Source: Verrucomicrobiota bacterium
Lineage (GTDB): Bacteria > Verrucomicrobiota > Verrucomicrobiia > Limisphaerales > UBA8199
DNA length: 5,536 nt
Assembly (NCBI GenBank): GCA_026397855.1
Contig: JAPLUA010000051.1
Location: forward strand, 1-5,536
Reading direction: 5' to 3'
Shown here piece after piece: positions 4,874 to 5,536 of the stretch. The stretch's first letter is position 1. The number at the start of each line of letters is the position of its first letter. The position numbers and the translations under genes are program-made. The notes under the pieces are model-generated. The model did no database searches, was not told where the DNA came from, and saw only the letters and a program-made list of their open reading frames with translations.

Positions 4874-5536
4874 ATGAGCGAAAACGAAAAGGACAAAAGT
4901 GCATTCAACCGCCGCGACTTTCTAAGAGGCGGCTCCGTGGCGACGATGATGACCATGATGGGCGGCGTGGAACTGTTCGCCCAGACGAATCAGGCCCCCG
5001 CCGGCCCCACCAAGATCAACGTGGTCAAGCTGAAGGTAGCAGTGATCGGCCTGGGCGCTTGGGGACGCGAGATTGTCAACACGCTGGCGCGAATCCCGGA
5101 AGCCGATATTGCGGCCATCTGCGACACCTACCCGGCCGCTTTGAAGCGCATCGCGAGCGTTGCCCCGAGCGCGGCGCAGACCGAGGATTACAAGACCATC
5201 CTGGATAACAAGGACATCAAAGCCGTCGTCATCGCCACGCCCACCGGCAACCACAAGGACATCGCGCTGGCGGCGTTGAAGGCTGGCAAGCATGTGTATT
5301 GCGAAGCCCCCCTGGCGAACACGATAGAGGACGCGCGAGAGATAGCTCTGGCGGCCAGGGGTGCCAGGCAGTCCATCTTTCAAGCGGGCCTTCAGATGCG
5401 GTCAGACCCCCAGCGGCATTTCCTGCTGCCGTTCATTCGCTCGGGAGCGCTGGGTAAGCTTTCCGAGGCGCGGGCGCAATGGCACAAAAAGACAAATTGG
5501 CGCTCCAGTTCCCCGAATCCCGACCGGGAAAAGGCC
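4874..5536 (+). CDS. Gfo/Idh/MocA-family oxidoreductase with Tat signal, N-terminal 221 residues (3' end outside window)
   Basis: This is the NAD(P)-binding half of a Gfo/Idh/MocA dehydrogenase, a family that oxidises or reduces sugars, inositols and related polyols. NRRDFLRGG (residues 12-20) followed by a hydrophobic stretch (about 21-36) is a twin-arginine export signal, so the folded, cofactor-loaded enzyme should reach the periplasm. The Rossmann fold begins at KVAVIGLGAWG (54-64), with Asp84 of AICD ending the second strand, then IKAVVIATPTGNHKDIA (115-131) and GKHVYCEAPLA (138-148). In that last motif the usual EKP is EAP, so the typical catalytic-site Lys is Ala145. The ATG at 4874 is preferred for its short signal n-region and TTT before the start codon; an in-frame ATG at 4847 would add 9 residues. 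The 49-base gap after the ThuA gene contains no terminator, so the two are probably one operon. The substrate domain is cut at base 5536, after about half of a typical length. Confidence 0.93.
   Translation, partial: MSENEKDKSAFNRRDFLRGGSVATMMTMMGGVELFAQTNQAPAGPTKINVVKLKVAVIGLGAWGREIVNTLARIPEADIAAICDTYPAALKRIASVAPSAAQTEDYKTILDNKDIKAVVIATPTGNHKDIALAALKAGKHVYCEAPLANTIEDAREIALAARGARQSIFQAGLQMRSDPQRHFLLPFIRSGALGKLSEARAQWHKKTNWRSSSPNPDREKA

Noticed and set aside
4922..5383. A 153-codon minus-strand frame opposite the oxidoreductase.
   Set aside because: The + strand has a Tat signal and clear Gfo/Idh/MocA motifs across the same bases, so this is a shadow.

Overview
The window is GC-rich bacterial chromosome. 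It most resembles a Verrucomicrobiota genome of the Pedosphaera/Limisphaerales kind. This rests on two things recalled from that group: an N-terminal zinc ribbon of the form CPHC...CGHEIPCPSC-QKEFVVP on a single-pass membrane protein, and a Sec-exported ThuA-domain protein next to a Tat-exported Gfo/Idh/MocA oxidoreductase. The placement is inference; no rRNA or marker gene is present. No tRNA, rRNA, insertion sequence, CRISPR array or phage gene was seen.

Layout. (1) Bases 1-723 (+) are the 3' end of pyruvate, phosphate dikinase, closed by a strong intrinsic terminator at 770-798. (2) Bases 799-1060 hold no recognised gene, but the part from 818 to about 1009 has a protein-coding base pattern on the + strand and may be a small or decayed gene. 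(3) Bases 1061-3619 are a minus-strand cluster, read in the order zinc-ribbon membrane protein (3619-2609), class I fumarate hydratase alpha subunit (2533-1655), beta subunit (1636-1061). A good sigma70-type promoter lies at 3728-3698, with an inverted repeat about where transcription should start. (4) Bases 3620-3855 are a divergent intergenic region. (5) Bases 3856-5536 (+) are a ThuA-domain protein with a Sec signal, followed after 49 bases by a Gfo/Idh/MocA oxidoreductase with a Tat signal, cut by the window end.

How the genes fit together. The dikinase interconverts pyruvate and phosphoenolpyruvate. The two fumarase subunits form one oxygen-sensitive [4Fe-4S] enzyme of the TCA cycle. These are central carbon functions, while the ThuA/Gfo pair looks like a separate exported sugar-related unit. 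No Shine-Dalgarno sequence is visible before any of the five confidently called starts; the three start codons away from the fumarase pair are instead each preceded directly by TTT.

There is no clear sign of a wholly new system. The points most worth a second look are active-site departures: Leu where I expect the conserved active-site His of fumarase alpha, and Ala in place of the EKP lysine of the oxidoreductase. Others are an insertion and unusual cysteines in the ThuA protein, the inverted repeat at the minus-strand promoter, and the unassigned coding-like stretch at 818-1009.
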